This document shows, piece after piece, positions 8,579 through 17,338 of a stretch of DNA of 64,000 bases. How positions within the stretch are numbered: position 1 is the stretch's first letter; the number at the start of each line of letters is the position of its first letter. The stretch comes from Mycobacterium sp. 1274756.6 (GTDB lineage Bacteria > Actinomycetota > Actinomycetes > Mycobacteriales > Mycobacteriaceae). The notes below the pieces were generated by a model. It searched no databases. It was not told the origin of the DNA and saw nothing but the letters and a program-made list of their open reading frames with translations. The stretch covers positions 124,001 to 188,000 of the forward strand of contig NZ_LZLJ01000062.1 of the NCBI RefSeq assembly GCF_001668625.1. Direction: 5' to 3'. Both the position numbers and the translations under genes were made by a program.

Positions 8579-9864
8579 TGAGCTTCGTGGCGCAGTTCCG
8601 CAGCTTCGACCTGCCCAGCCGGGTGCTGATGATCAACCAGTTCGGCATCAACGTGGGCTTCTACATGCTGATGCCGTATCTGGCCGGCTACCTGGCGGGC
8701 CCACTCGGGCTCGCCGCGTGGGCCGTCGGACTGGTGCTGGGGGTACGCAACTTCTCCCAGCAGGGCATGTTCATCATCGGCGGAACGCTGGCGGACCGCC
8801 TCGGCTACAAACCGCTGATCGTGGCCGGCTGCCTGCTGCGGACCGGCGGATTCGGCTTGCTCGTCATCGCCCAGTCCCTGCCGACGGTGCTGATCGCCTC
8901 GGCGGCCACCGGTTTCGCGGGAGCACTGTTCAACCCGGCGGTGCGCGCCTACCTCGCCGCCGACGCCGGCGAGCGCCGGGTCGAGGCGTTCGCGGTGTTC
9001 AACGTCTTCTATCAGGGCGGCATCCTGCTGGGGCCACTGGCCGGCCTGGCGTTGATGGCGTTCGATTTCCGGATCACCGCGGCAGGCGCCGCCCTGGTCT
9101 TCGCCGCGCTGACCATCGCTCAGCTGGCCGCGCTACCCCAACACGCCGCCGATCCCGCGGTGGAGAAGACGTCCATCATCGAGGACTGGCGCGTCGTCGT
9201 CGGCAACCGGTCCTTCCTGATGTTCGCCGCGGCCATGATCGGCTCGTATGTGCTGACGTTCCAGATCTACCTGGCCTTGCCGCTGCAGGCCTCGTTTCTG
9301 GCGCCTCGATCCGAATCCGCGGTGGTGGCAGCGCTGTTCGTGGTCTCCGGAATCGTCGCGATCGCCGGGCAGCTGCGGATCACGCGCTGGTTCGCTGCTC
9401 GGTGGGGACCGGGGCGCAGCCTGACGATCGGGATGGCGGTGGTCGCCACGTCGTTTGTGCCGTTGGTGATCGTGCCCGACGCCGACCGGTTCGGGCTCAT
9501 CCCCGCCGTCGCCGCGCTGCTGGCGTCGGCCGGGTTGCTCGCCGTCGGCGCGGCCGCGGTCTTCCCGTTCGAGATGGACACCGTCGTCGCGCTGGCCGGC
9601 GGCCGGCTGGTCGCCACCCATTACGGGTTCTACAACACCATCGTCGGCGTCGGGATTCTGGCCGGGAACCTGACCACCGGGTCGATCCTGGACGCCACAC
9701 GGCAACTCGGTGCCGCCGAGTTGCTCTGGGTCGGACTGGTTCTGGTCGGTCTCATCGCCACGGTGGCGCTGCACCGTCTCGAACGCGGCCGACGCCTGGC
9801 CGGCCGCGACACGACCGGGTCGAGTTCGGTTGATCGCACCGACGACGCGTCGGCCAGGCGCTGA
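8578..9864 (+). CDS. MFS transporter of the copper-type operon (Rv0849-like)
   Basis: A 428-residue membrane protein with about 12 predicted helices. The MFS loop 2-3 signature is visible as GGTLADRLGYKP (about residue 67), with a matching pattern in the second half. It is translationally coupled to cysK2 (TGATG). The family position matches Rv0849, a putative efflux pump in the copper regulon; substrate unknown, possibly a thiol or copper complex. The last 20 residues are polar and likely disordered. Confidence 0.85.
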   Translation: MSFVAQFRSFDLPSRVLMINQFGINVGFYMLMPYLAGYLAGPLGLAAWAVGLVLGVRNFSQQGMFIIGGTLADRLGYKPLIVAGCLLRTGGFGLLVIAQSLPTVLIASAATGFAGALFNPAVRAYLAADAGERRVEAFAVFNVFYQGGILLGPLAGLALMAFDFRITAAGAALVFAALTIAQLAALPQHAADPAVEKTSIIEDWRVVVGNRSFLMFAAAMIGSYVLTFQIYLALPLQASFLAPRSESAVVAALFVVSGIVAIAGQLRITRWFAARWGPGRSLTIGMAVVATSFVPLVIVPDADRFGLIPAVAALLASAGLLAVGAAAVFPFEMDTVVALAGGRLVATHYGFYNTIVGVGILAGNLTTGSILDATRQLGAAELLWVGLVLVGLIATVALHRLERGRRLAGRDTTGSSSVDRTDDASARR

Positions 9865-9886
9865 CACCGATCGGCCGCGACGTCGA

Positions 9887-10330
9887 CTACGGATCCACCC
9901 GGACGATGGCGCTATCGGGCCAGACCGTGCGGTCGGCGGCGTAGCGCAGCCGGTCGCGGATCGACAGATCCTGGTGAACGTTGGTCACACCGGGGATTTT
10001 GATCAACGGGACGATGTTCCACTGCCAGCCATAGCGCTGGTGCAGTAATCGGTTGGCCCGTTCGGCCTCGGCACCGGCGAGGATCGTGGCCCGCCCGGTC
10101 AACCTCGGTGCGCCCCGACGGGCTCGGCCCTTGTAGTCGCAGACGGTGAATTCGACCCGCGGGCGGGCGGTCAATCGCTTGGTTTTCGGGCCGATCTTGG
10201 TCCGGAACAGCAGTGCATCTCCGTCGACCCCGAACCAGATCGGGGTGTCCACCGGGGCGCCGTCGCCCCGGAAAGTGCGAAGTAACACGTATCGGGCGTC
10301 GCGCAGGTCGCTGAGGGTTTGCTTGGTCAT
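9887..10330 (-). CDS. PPOX-class F420-dependent oxidoreductase family protein
   Basis: Split-barrel flavin/F420-binding protein of 147 residues. Typical features are the beta strands RYVLLRTFRGDGAPVDTPIWFGVDGDALLFRT and the phosphate-contacting KIGPKTKRLTARPRVEFTVCD. The ATG at 10330 is chosen over an upstream start at 10345. It is divergent from a merR gene with an operator between them, so the MerR protein probably controls it. The substrate is unknown. Confidence 0.75.
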   Translation of the reverse strand: MTKQTLSDLRDARYVLLRTFRGDGAPVDTPIWFGVDGDALLFRTKIGPKTKRLTARPRVEFTVCDYKGRARRGAPRLTGRATILAGAEAERANRLLHQRYGWQWNIVPLIKIPGVTNVHQDLSIRDRLRYAADRTVWPDSAIVRVDP

Positions 10331-10345
10331 GACACCAGGCAACAC

Positions 10346-10363
10346 CCTAGAGTTGACTCTAAG
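10346..10363. promoter_or_regulatory. Inverted repeat between PPOX and merR genes
   Basis: CCTAGAGTTGACTCTAAG is an inverted repeat (CCTAGAGT/ACTCTAAG) centred in the 71-base divergent region. It resembles MerR/SoxR-type operators, and TTGACT copies on both strands (10353-10358 plus, 10362-10367 minus) could serve as -35 elements. Confidence 0.55.
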
Positions 10364-10401
10364 TCAAGCTTCGTCCGGCGAGGCGGCAGGAGAGCGGCCC
10401 G

Positions 10402-10812
10402 ATGACCCACCAACTCACGATCGGCGAGGTCGCGCGCCGCACCGGCGTCGCGGCGACCACCCTGCGCTACTACGAAAAATCCGGGCTGCTGCCCGCCCCC
10501 GACCGGGTGGGCGGACAGCGGCGCTACCGCGAGACCGTCATCGGCCGCCTCCAGGTGATCGCGCTGTGCAAGGCCGCGGGATTCACCCTCGATGAGGTCC
10601 GCCGACTGCTGGCCGACGACGCACCCGGGCGCCCGGCGAGCCGCGCGCTGGGACAAGGGAAGCTCCGCGAAATCGACCTCCAGATGGAATCGCTGACCCG
10701 GGCGAGGGCGGTCATCGAATGGGGCATGCGCTGCACCTGCCCGTCAATCGACAACTGCACCTGCGGCATTCACCCGCCACCCTCGGGTGGCGACGTGGCC
10801 TCGCCGTCCTAA
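10402..10812 (+). CDS. MerR-family transcriptional regulator
   Basis: This 136-residue regulator has an N-terminal winged helix (LTIGEVARRTGVAATTLRYYEKSGLLPAP, then GGQRRYRE), a dimerisation helix, and a C-terminal cysteine cluster (CTCPSIDNCTC) suited to bind a metal or Fe-S centre. AGGAG lies 10 nt before the ATG. The divergent partner is a PPOX-class flavin/F420 enzyme. The cysteine pattern suggests redox or metal sensing; the ligand is unknown. Confidence 0.85.
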   Translation: MTHQLTIGEVARRTGVAATTLRYYEKSGLLPAPDRVGGQRRYRETVIGRLQVIALCKAAGFTLDEVRRLLADDAPGRPASRALGQGKLREIDLQMESLTRARAVIEWGMRCTCPSIDNCTCGIHPPPSGGDVASPS

Positions 10813-10837
10813 GCCGTCGGTTTGCCGCCGCGGTCTC

Positions 10838-11518
10838 TCAGATCGTGGCCGTCAGGTACACCAGCAACAGCGCGACAACGAGATAGTTGTTCACCGCATG
10901 CACCGCCGCGGACTTCACGGCTGCGGAGGCACCGGCGCCGTTGCGCAATGAGCGAGTGATCGAGCCCTGGGAGCTACCGCCCACAGCTTGCCGATAGTGG
11001 TACTGGTACACCACGAGGAAGTAGAGTCCGCTGATGGTCAGCGCCAGGCCGAAGGCCAACGGAATCCCGGCAAACAGCGAATGCAGCAGCCCGAACTTCA
11101 GTTGCATACCGAACTTGCCGGCGGCGGAACGGCGTTCGCTTCCCTGGCGGAACATCCACTCCTCGTACAGTGCCAGCGTCGGGATCACCAGGAGAAGCCC
11201 GACCGGCAGCGCGAATGAGACAACGGCCCACAGCGGCCCGGAGAACGCAGTCTGGCCGAGCGCCACGTTGCCCCCTTGGCCCGACAGGAACTTCCACCAC
11301 GAGAAATCGAGCAGCGGGAACGTCATGAGCCAGGTGCCGATCGCGACCACCACTGCCAGGTTCACCAGACCGGCGGGGATCATCCACCACCGCACGGCTT
11401 TGAACACCGAGGCGTAGTTGCGTCGCTCCACGGTCCGCAGCTGGCAGGCCGCCGTCTTGGCCACTGCCACCGCCATCAGCGAAACGAGGCCGAAGGAAAC
11501 GGCCTGCGATGCCGCCAT
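10838..11518 (-). CDS. CPBP-type intramembrane protease
   Basis: Polytopic protein of 226 residues. The three CPBP (Abi/CAAX protease) motifs are present in order: EEWMFR (about residue 119), FGLLHSLFAG (about 142) and HAVNN near the C-terminus (about 211), with at least five hydrophobic segments. Family members cleave prenylated or membrane substrates or give bacteriocin immunity; the target here is unknown. It is the first gene left of a 412-base gap and the lipid island. Confidence 0.7.
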   Translation of the reverse strand: MAASQAVSFGLVSLMAVAVAKTAACQLRTVERRNYASVFKAVRWWMIPAGLVNLAVVVAIGTWLMTFPLLDFSWWKFLSGQGGNVALGQTAFSGPLWAVVSFALPVGLLLVIPTLALYEEWMFRQGSERRSAAGKFGMQLKFGLLHSLFAGIPLAFGLALTISGLYFLVVYQYHYRQAVGGSSQGSITRSLRNGAGASAAVKSAAVHAVNNYLVVALLLVYLTATI

Positions 11519-11533
11519 GTCGAGAGGTCGGCG

Positions 11534-11791
11534 CTACCGTGAACCGCTCATCGCGCGCTCGGCCCGGACCGGCTGATCCGGCTGCTGCACTAACGCGTCG
11601 AGGTCAATCTCGAACGCTTCGGCGAAGCCGCGCAGCGCGGTCACGGCCTTGACCTCGCGGCGCTGGCCACGGGTGCTACCGCTTTGGCAAACCGAACCGG
11701 CGTGCCGCCTGGTCCGCGGCGGCAGCGCTGCGAGCCCCAGTCCGGCGGAGGTCAGCGCGGCGCCCAAGGCGAAGGCAGTGGGTCGATTCAT
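11534..11791 (-). CDS. Hypothetical small protein
   Basis: An 85-residue frame with ATG at 11791 and a weak GAGG 7 nt upstream. The N-terminus is hydrophobic (ALGAALTSAGLGLAALP), possibly a membrane segment; the rest is charged. It lies just upstream of the CPBP protease gene on the same strand. I recognise no family. It may be a real small gene or chance. Confidence 0.35.
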   Translation of the reverse strand: MNRPTAFALGAALTSAGLGLAALPPRTRRHAGSVCQSGSTRGQRREVKAVTALRGFAEAFEIDLDALVQQPDQPVRAERAMSGSR

Positions 11792-12203
11792 GGCAGTCCT
11801 CGTTTCGTTCGGATTAACGCTTCGACTTGTGCCGAGTTTAACCGTAGCATCATCGTAGCGCAACAGTTTAAACCGAAGCACTTGAAGGGGTGGGGAACAC
11901 CGGGCCGATGCGTCGCTCCACATAAACAGCGGGCTGCGGCTCGGCCGGTTCATCGACGAACGACTACCCACGCGGCAGCCGTCTCGTTGCGGCAACCGAT
12001 TGCGGCAGTCGGGCCGGCCGGTATTGCACCACCAGCGTGGTTGGCTACGATGGCGTCACGCCCGCGCCGGCGCGATCCTCGCGATCCTTCAGGCTCCCGG
12101 AGTTCTTTGGGTCCCCCTCACCGCACAAGCTGCAACCGACCCGCCCTTTGTGGCGTCGGGTTCGCCCGAACGGCGGTTGGTGTGAGGTCGCCGTAGCGCC
12201 TCG
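11792..12203. other. Intergenic gap at left edge of lipid island
   Basis: No gene supported in 412 bases. A direct repeat CGTAGC-atcat-style pair near 11843-11860 and a TTTAAAC stretch near 11868 lie in an A+T-rich patch. The 3' end of the aldehyde dehydrogenase operon is at 12204; no clear terminator hairpin with a T-run is seen. Confidence 0.3.
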
Positions 12204-13583
12204 TTAGAACATTCTTCGCAGCCATTTGACCGCACGTGGACTGTAGGGCGGATAAACCAGCCCCGAGTCGGGTTTGGCCGGCTTCGATAACACTGCCCGA
12301 CGGTGACTAAAGGTCTCGAAGCCCCATTTGCCGTGGTAGGCGCCCATGCCGCTGTCCCCGACACCTCCAAACGGCAAGGACGGCACCATGCAATGCATCG
12401 CGATGTGATTAACTACCGCGCCACCCGAGGGGATCTGGTCGATGATGCGTTGTGCGCCTCGAGTCTTGGTGAACACGTATAACCCAAGCGGTTTGGGCCG
12501 AGCGTTGATGAAGCGTGCTGCGTCGTCGACCGTTTCGACGGTGAGGATAGGTAGAATCGGCCCGAAGATCTCGGCTGTCATCATCGGGTCCTCTGGTGAT
12601 GGGTCGACGACGACGGTCGGGTGGATGCGGAGATTTTCGCGGTCGTAATGGCCGCCGGTTACGACTTCGCCGTCGGTCTGGTCGATCAGTGCCGCCAGCC
12701 TCTCGAACTGACGGTGGTTCACAATCGGGACGCTGTCGGGTCGGAACTTTTTGAGGTTGCCGATGACCTTGGCGGTCAGTTCCGCAGCGATGGCGTGCTC
12801 AGCGAGCACATAGTCGGGGGCGATGCAGGTCTGACCGGAGTTCAGCAGCTTCACCCATGCGATCCGGCGCGCTGCGACATCGATGTCGGCATCAGCTGCG
12901 ACGATGACAGGGCTTTTGCCTCCAAGTTCGAGGGTCACGGGGGTCAGCGTCGGCGCTGCCGCGGCCATGATCTTGCGGCCGACTTCGGTACCTCCGGTAA
13001 AGAAGGCGTGGTCGAATCCTTGCGCCAACAGTTCCTGGGTGACCGCGGCATCGCCTTCGACCACCCGCACCGCGCGCGCGTCGACATATTCCGGGATGAG
13101 TCGAGTCAACAGCGCCGAGGTCGCTGGAGCAAGCTCCGACGGTTTGACGACGGCACAGTTTCCGGCCGCCACCGCAGCAATGAGAGGCGCAAGGGTCAGG
13201 TAGACAGGGTAGTTCCACGGGCCAATAATGAATACGACGCCGAGCGGCTCGTATTGCACCCACGCTCGAGCCGGGAGCTGTGACAACGGAACCGAGGCTC
13301 GCCGGCGACGCATCCAACGTTTGAGATGCTTGAGGGCGTAGTCGACCTCGGCTTGGGTCGAGGCGATGTCGCCAAGCCAGGCATCAACCGGCGGTCGCCC
13401 AAGATCGCTGCGCAATGCCTCCGCGATCGGCCCCTCTTGCTCGGCAAGCAGTTTGCCGATACCGCGCAGTTGGTCGATCCGCCAACGATATTCCACCGTA
13501 GTTCCGGTGGCGAAAAACCTCTGTAACTCAATGCGGGCATCGGGTGCGACGCCAGCGGTTGCGACCGGGATTGAAGTAGCCAT
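12204..13583 (-). CDS. Aldehyde dehydrogenase, class 3/coniferyl-aldehyde type
   Basis: NAD(P)-dependent aldehyde dehydrogenase of 459 residues. Key sites: GPWNYPVYLTLAPLIAAVAAGN (cofactor entry), FTGGTEVGR (dinucleotide), ELGGKSP with the general-base Glu, and the nucleophile Cys in SGQTCIAPDY, the variant typical of ALDH3 and coniferyl-aldehyde enzymes. The C-terminus ends in basic, hydrophobic residues (YSPRAVKWLRRMF). It is the last gene of the fadD-P450-SDR-ALDH operon, 7 bases after the SDR stop, so it likely oxidises the aldehyde made by that SDR to an acid. The ATG at 13583 fits GAGGAA best; 13586 is also possible. Confidence 0.88.
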   Translation of the reverse strand: MATSIPVATAGVAPDARIELQRFFATGTTVEYRWRIDQLRGIGKLLAEQEGPIAEALRSDLGRPPVDAWLGDIASTQAEVDYALKHLKRWMRRRRASVPLSQLPARAWVQYEPLGVVFIIGPWNYPVYLTLAPLIAAVAAGNCAVVKPSELAPATSALLTRLIPEYVDARAVRVVEGDAAVTQELLAQGFDHAFFTGGTEVGRKIMAAAAPTLTPVTLELGGKSPVIVAADADIDVAARRIAWVKLLNSGQTCIAPDYVLAEHAIAAELTAKVIGNLKKFRPDSVPIVNHRQFERLAALIDQTDGEVVTGGHYDRENLRIHPTVVVDPSPEDPMMTAEIFGPILPILTVETVDDAARFINARPKPLGLYVFTKTRGAQRIIDQIPSGGAVVNHIAMHCMVPSLPFGGVGDSGMGAYHGKWGFETFSHRRAVLSKPAKPDSGLVYPPYSPRAVKWLRRMF

Positions 13584-13590
13584 CATTTCC

Positions 13591-14382
13591 TCAGAATTCG
13601 GGCGTGGGGATGACCCCGGATGCCACCGCACCGGCCACACCGCCGTCGACAATCAAGGCATGCCCGTTGACCCACCTCGCGGCATCGGAAGCCAAGAACA
13701 TCAACACCCCAGCGATGTCATCCGGTTCGGCGTGACGGCCGAGCAGCGCCTTAATGCCGTCGATCGTGTTCTTGCCCATTGACTCCTCAAAGTCACCCAA
13801 GATGGGGGTTTCGACCGGCCCGGGAAGTACCGCGTTGATTCGCAGCCCCATCTGTGCCACCGCCACAGCCCTCGTCATGGTGTAGACGGTGGTGACTTCT
13901 TTGGAAAAGTTGTACGCATTGCCTTGTTGCGGGTGCGATTTGAACCAATCGGCGCCTTCTTCGAACGATTCGGTGGCCAAGAGCTCACGAATTGCCTCGA
14001 GCCGACCAGGCCAGCCAAAGCTGGCGGTTGAGGAGACGACGGTTACCGTGCCGCCTGGACGCAGGCGAGGAAGCACCGCCTCGGTCAGGTGACGCACCGC
14101 GAGAGTGTTGACGGCGACCACGACGTCGGCCGGGGCGGTGCCCGGAACACCGGCGACGTTGACCAGTCCGTCGAACCTTCCGTCGATCTGTTCCAACGCG
14201 GCATCAACGCTGCGCGGACTGGCCAAGTCGACCTCAATATGGCCGGTCACCTGCGCGCGCGGCGTGTTCCGGTCCAGGGAAACGACTTCGGCCCCGGCGG
14301 CGAGGAACTGTTCAGCCGCGGCGTGCCCGATGCCCGACGCTGCCCCAGTCACGAGGTACCGTTTACCGGTGAAATCCCACAT
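13591..14382 (-). CDS. SDR alcohol dehydrogenase (coniferyl-alcohol/3-alpha-HSD type)
   Basis: Short-chain dehydrogenase of 263 residues. The Rossmann motif is TGAASGIG (about residue 12), NVAGVPG follows, and the catalytic YNFSK (Tyr and Lys four apart) is in GNAYNFSKEVTTVY. The insert between the Ser and Tyr (about 40 residues) is typical of the HsdA/CalA subgroup, which acts on steroid or aryl alcohols. It sits between P450 and ALDH, so an alcohol-to-aldehyde step is the simplest role. The ATG at 14382 (MWDFTGKR) is preferred to an upstream start. Confidence 0.82.
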   Translation of the reverse strand: MWDFTGKRYLVTGAASGIGHAAAEQFLAAGAEVVSLDRNTPRAQVTGHIEVDLASPRSVDAALEQIDGRFDGLVNVAGVPGTAPADVVVAVNTLAVRHLTEAVLPRLRPGGTVTVVSSTASFGWPGRLEAIRELLATESFEEGADWFKSHPQQGNAYNFSKEVTTVYTMTRAVAVAQMGLRINAVLPGPVETPILGDFEESMGKNTIDGIKALLGRHAEPDDIAGVLMFLASDAARWVNGHALIVDGGVAGAVASGVIPTPEF

Positions 14383-14395
14383 GACAGCTGCCTTT

Positions 14396-15655
14396 CTAGT
14401 CAACGGTATACGAAAGTGATTTCACTGCTCGGACGAAATTCCCGGTAAGGTACTCCGGTTCGCCGACCCTCAGCTTCGGGACTCGGAAAATCAGTTCTCG
14501 GAAGAACGCCTCTAACTGCATTTTGGCGAGGAAGACACCCATGCAATAGTGCGGGCCGCCACCACCGAATCCGACGTGTGGATTCGGAGCGCGAGTGATG
14601 TCAAACCGGCCTGGGCTGTCGAAGACACGCTCGTCGCGGTTTCCGGAGGAGTACATCATCACCACCCAATCGCCTTCTTTAATCTCCTGATCGTGCAGGA
14701 CGGTGTCGCGGGTGGCGGTGCGCCGAAATGTCATCACCGGCGTGGCCCAACGGACGAATTCGTCAGTAGCAGTTTTGATGTGGGTGTCGAAGTCCTTGGC
14801 AAGCAGCTCCCGCTGATCGACGAACTCCTGAAGGGCGAGGGTCGTCAGAGTCATGGTGTTGCGGGTGGTGTCGTTGCCGGCTACCGAAAGCAGGACGAAG
14901 AACGCGCCGAGTTCTGCATCGGTGAGTCGACGTCCGTCAACCTCGGCTTGCACGAGCTTTGTCATCAGATCGTTTTCCGGATGGCTACGACGTCGCTCTG
15001 CCAACTCCAAACCGATGGTGTGGAGTCCAACCAACGAGTCGTTCAGCACCTCAGCGGGCTGACGGCCCGCGGCGACATCGGGGTCGGCCCACGACACCAT
15101 GCCATCGGCATGGTTGGCCGCTGCATCGCGCTGGTGCTCCGGGACCCCCATCATTTCGTAGATTGTCCACATCGGCAGCTTCTTCGAGACCTGCTCTACG
15201 AAATCGCCTTCGGTTGTTTTGAGAAGGTCGTCGACGATGTGCGCAGCTTGGTTCTTGATCTGTTCTTGGATACGAGCGACTTGACGTGGCGTGAAAACTG
15301 AACTGACTAGGCGGCGCAAGGAGGAATGCTGCGGGCCGTCCATCGCCAAGAAGGACTGTGAGGCGTCGAGAAGCTCAGCGGGGACCGCTTCGATCATGAC
15401 ACCTTGCCCCGAACAGAAAAGCTCTGGGTTCTTACTGACGTATGAGATGTCTTCATGTCGGGTCACCGCCCACACCCCTGCGACGGGCGCCGGCATCATC
15501 GTGCCCTCGATCGGAGGGTGCCAGCTGACGGGGCGCTCGTCCCGCAAGATCTTGAAAGACCGCTCACGTTCCTCGGCTGTCGCCGCCCAGAACGAAAGTG
15601 GAGAGATACTCACCGGGTCATACTGGCGGGTGGACTGCACTGTTGTTTCGGTCAT
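14396..15655 (-). CDS. Cytochrome P450, bacterial class I
   Basis: P450 of 419 residues. The I-helix oxygen motif is AGNDTTRNT (about 245), the K-helix ExxR is EFVRW (about 293) and the heme ligand is in FGGGGPHYCMG (about 360). It should hydroxylate a lipid using electrons from a ferredoxin such as the one at 46612-46803. The ATG overlaps the stop of the acyl-CoA synthetase gene (ATGA), so it is in the same operon. The general look recalls lipid-hydroxylating mycobacterial P450s, but I cannot assign a CYP number. Confidence 0.93.
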   Translation of the reverse strand: MTETTVQSTRQYDPVSISPLSFWAATAEERERSFKILRDERPVSWHPPIEGTMMPAPVAGVWAVTRHEDISYVSKNPELFCSGQGVMIEAVPAELLDASQSFLAMDGPQHSSLRRLVSSVFTPRQVARIQEQIKNQAAHIVDDLLKTTEGDFVEQVSKKLPMWTIYEMMGVPEHQRDAAANHADGMVSWADPDVAAGRQPAEVLNDSLVGLHTIGLELAERRRSHPENDLMTKLVQAEVDGRRLTDAELGAFFVLLSVAGNDTTRNTMTLTTLALQEFVDQRELLAKDFDTHIKTATDEFVRWATPVMTFRRTATRDTVLHDQEIKEGDWVVMMYSSGNRDERVFDSPGRFDITRAPNPHVGFGGGGPHYCMGVFLAKMQLEAFFRELIFRVPKLRVGEPEYLTGNFVRAVKSLSYTVD

Positions 15656-17190
15656 GACGATCCCTTCGCGTAGCGGTCGATGAGAGCACGTTTAGCCAAC
15701 TTGCCGGTGGCGAGGCGGGGCAGTTCCTCGACAAAGTCGAAGCTGCGCGGCGTTTTGTAGTGGGCGATATGGTCACGCACGTAGTTGCGAAGATCGGAAA
15801 CGATGCTGTCGCATGCGGTGACGCCGTCATGGAGCTGTACCACCGCCTTGACCTGTTCGCCCATTTCGGGATCAGGCACGCCGATGACTGCGACGTCCTG
15901 CACGAGAGCGTGACTTGCCAGGACGTTCTCTATCTCCTGCGGGTAGATATTGACTCCGCCGGAGATGATCGTGAATGATTTGCGGTCGGTGAGATAAAGA
16001 TAGCCATCGTGATCCAAATATCCGAGATCGCCTACGGTAGTCCAATTCTCGTGCCACCGATGGCGGGACTCGGCGGTTTTTACGGGATCGTTGTGGTACT
16101 CGAACGGCGCGACATCGCGCTCAAAGAAGATAGTGCCGACCTGACCGGCGGGCAGCTCGTTCCCGTCGTCATCGCAGATGTGGACGACACCCAACTTCGC
16201 ACGACCGACCGAGCCTCGCTTTCGTTGCCATTCGTCCGTCGTGATCATCGTGGTGCCGTGTCCTTCGGTGGCGCCGTAATACTCGACGAGGATCGGCCCC
16301 CACCATCGGATCATGGAATCTTTGGTAGCAGGCGGACAGGGCGCGGCGGCATGCACGGCCAATCGAAGTGAAGACAGATCGTAACGCGCGCGAACCGACT
16401 CTGGGAGTTGCAGCATCCGTATGAACATGGTCGGCACCGTCTGGGTAGCAGTGACGCCATAGGTTGCGATGGCTGCGAGCATCCGCTCCGGGTCGAATCG
16501 CTCCATGAGCACCACGGTGCCGCCCAATGCCTGAACCGTCGCGCACCACTTCAACGGTGCCGTGTGATAGATCGGCGCGGGAGAGAGATAAACGTCGCGA
16601 CCACTGATCTCGAATGCATTCGACAGCAGCGAAACCAGCGGGTCACCCGGCTCGTCAACCTGCCTGTGGGGCAGCGGCGGCTTGATGCCTTTTGGACGAC
16701 CGGTCGTTCCCGAGGAATACAGCATCTCGGCTCCGCGCGGTTGCTTGACCAATCGAGGATTCGTCTCGCCGAGCAGTTCTTCGTAGCGCCGGTACCCGTC
16801 GACGTTGCCACCGAAGCTGTACCAGAATCGGACTGTCCCGGCGAGCTTGGCCGTCTGTTCAGCGAGATCACGCACTCCGGCAGAGGCGATCACCGTTTTG
16901 GTGCCGCTATCGACGAGGATATAAGCGACCTCTTCGGAACTCAGATGCCAGTTGATAGCCGTTACATACAGTCCGGACCTTATCGCTGCCCAGTACACCT
17001 CGAATGCCTCGGCCGCGTTGTCAGACAGAAGTCCGATGACATCACCACGCCGTAGGCCTGAGGCATGGAGCGACGCCGCCAGTTTGGCGGAGTTGTCCTC
17101 CAGCTCCCGATAGGTCAGCACCTTTCCAGACTCGGCCATGATGACTGCCGGTCGTTCTGGCGCCGAGACGGCATGAGTTCCGGGATACAT
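15652..17190 (-). CDS. Acyl-CoA synthetase (FadD-type)
   Basis: Adenylate-forming ligase of 512 residues that activates a carboxylic acid with ATP and CoA. Motifs: A3 YSSGTTGRPKGI (about 172), A5 YYGATEG (about 312), A8 hinge TDRKSFTIISGGVNIYP (about 408) and the A10 lysine in RLATGKLAKRALI (about 498). It is the second gene of the island's P450 operon, one base after a 40-codon gene and overlapping the P450 gene. The substrate is unknown; context suggests an acid made by the P450-SDR-ALDH steps or imported by Mce. Confidence 0.93.
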   Translation of the reverse strand: MYPGTHAVSAPERPAVIMAESGKVLTYRELEDNSAKLAASLHASGLRRGDVIGLLSDNAAEAFEVYWAAIRSGLYVTAINWHLSSEEVAYILVDSGTKTVIASAGVRDLAEQTAKLAGTVRFWYSFGGNVDGYRRYEELLGETNPRLVKQPRGAEMLYSSGTTGRPKGIKPPLPHRQVDEPGDPLVSLLSNAFEISGRDVYLSPAPIYHTAPLKWCATVQALGGTVVLMERFDPERMLAAIATYGVTATQTVPTMFIRMLQLPESVRARYDLSSLRLAVHAAAPCPPATKDSMIRWWGPILVEYYGATEGHGTTMITTDEWQRKRGSVGRAKLGVVHICDDDGNELPAGQVGTIFFERDVAPFEYHNDPVKTAESRHRWHENWTTVGDLGYLDHDGYLYLTDRKSFTIISGGVNIYPQEIENVLASHALVQDVAVIGVPDPEMGEQVKAVVQLHDGVTACDSIVSDLRNYVRDHIAHYKTPRSFDFVEELPRLATGKLAKRALIDRYAKGSS

Positions 17191-17191
17191 C

Positions 17192-17314
17192 TCAGAACGC
17201 GATCACTTCACCGCGGCTGACCGAGCCGAGAGGGTCGAAGCCAGGCACGTCGAGCTTCTTGCTGAGGCAGCCTAGCTTCGGCCGGCGCGCATCCAAGGCC
17301 TTCGCGGACGCCAT
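17192..17314 (-). CDS. 40-codon gene leading the fadD-P450 operon
   Basis: A short frame (MASAKALDARRPKLG at the start, VSRGEVIAF at the end) with a strong binding site, AAGGAGAA, 4 nt before its ATG at 17314. Its stop is one base from the fadD ATG (TGA-G-ATG), giving tight translational coupling. It contains one cysteine (residue 16), many lysines and arginines, and no membrane segment. I recognise no family. It may be a small protein, or a leader peptide for fadD expression. Confidence 0.6.
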   Translation of the reverse strand: MASAKALDARRPKLGCLSKKLDVPGFDPLGSVSRGEVIAF

Positions 17315-17322
17315 CCGTTCTC

Positions 17323-17338
17323 CTTAATTTCGATTCAA
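17323..17338. promoter_or_regulatory. Island operator candidate, fadD-P450 operon
   Basis: CTTAATT-TC-GATTCAA matches the island repeat TYTAATC-N2-GATTARA at 11 of 14 arm positions. It overlaps the ribosome binding site of the 40-codon gene, so bound protein would block transcription or initiation there. Confidence 0.45.
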
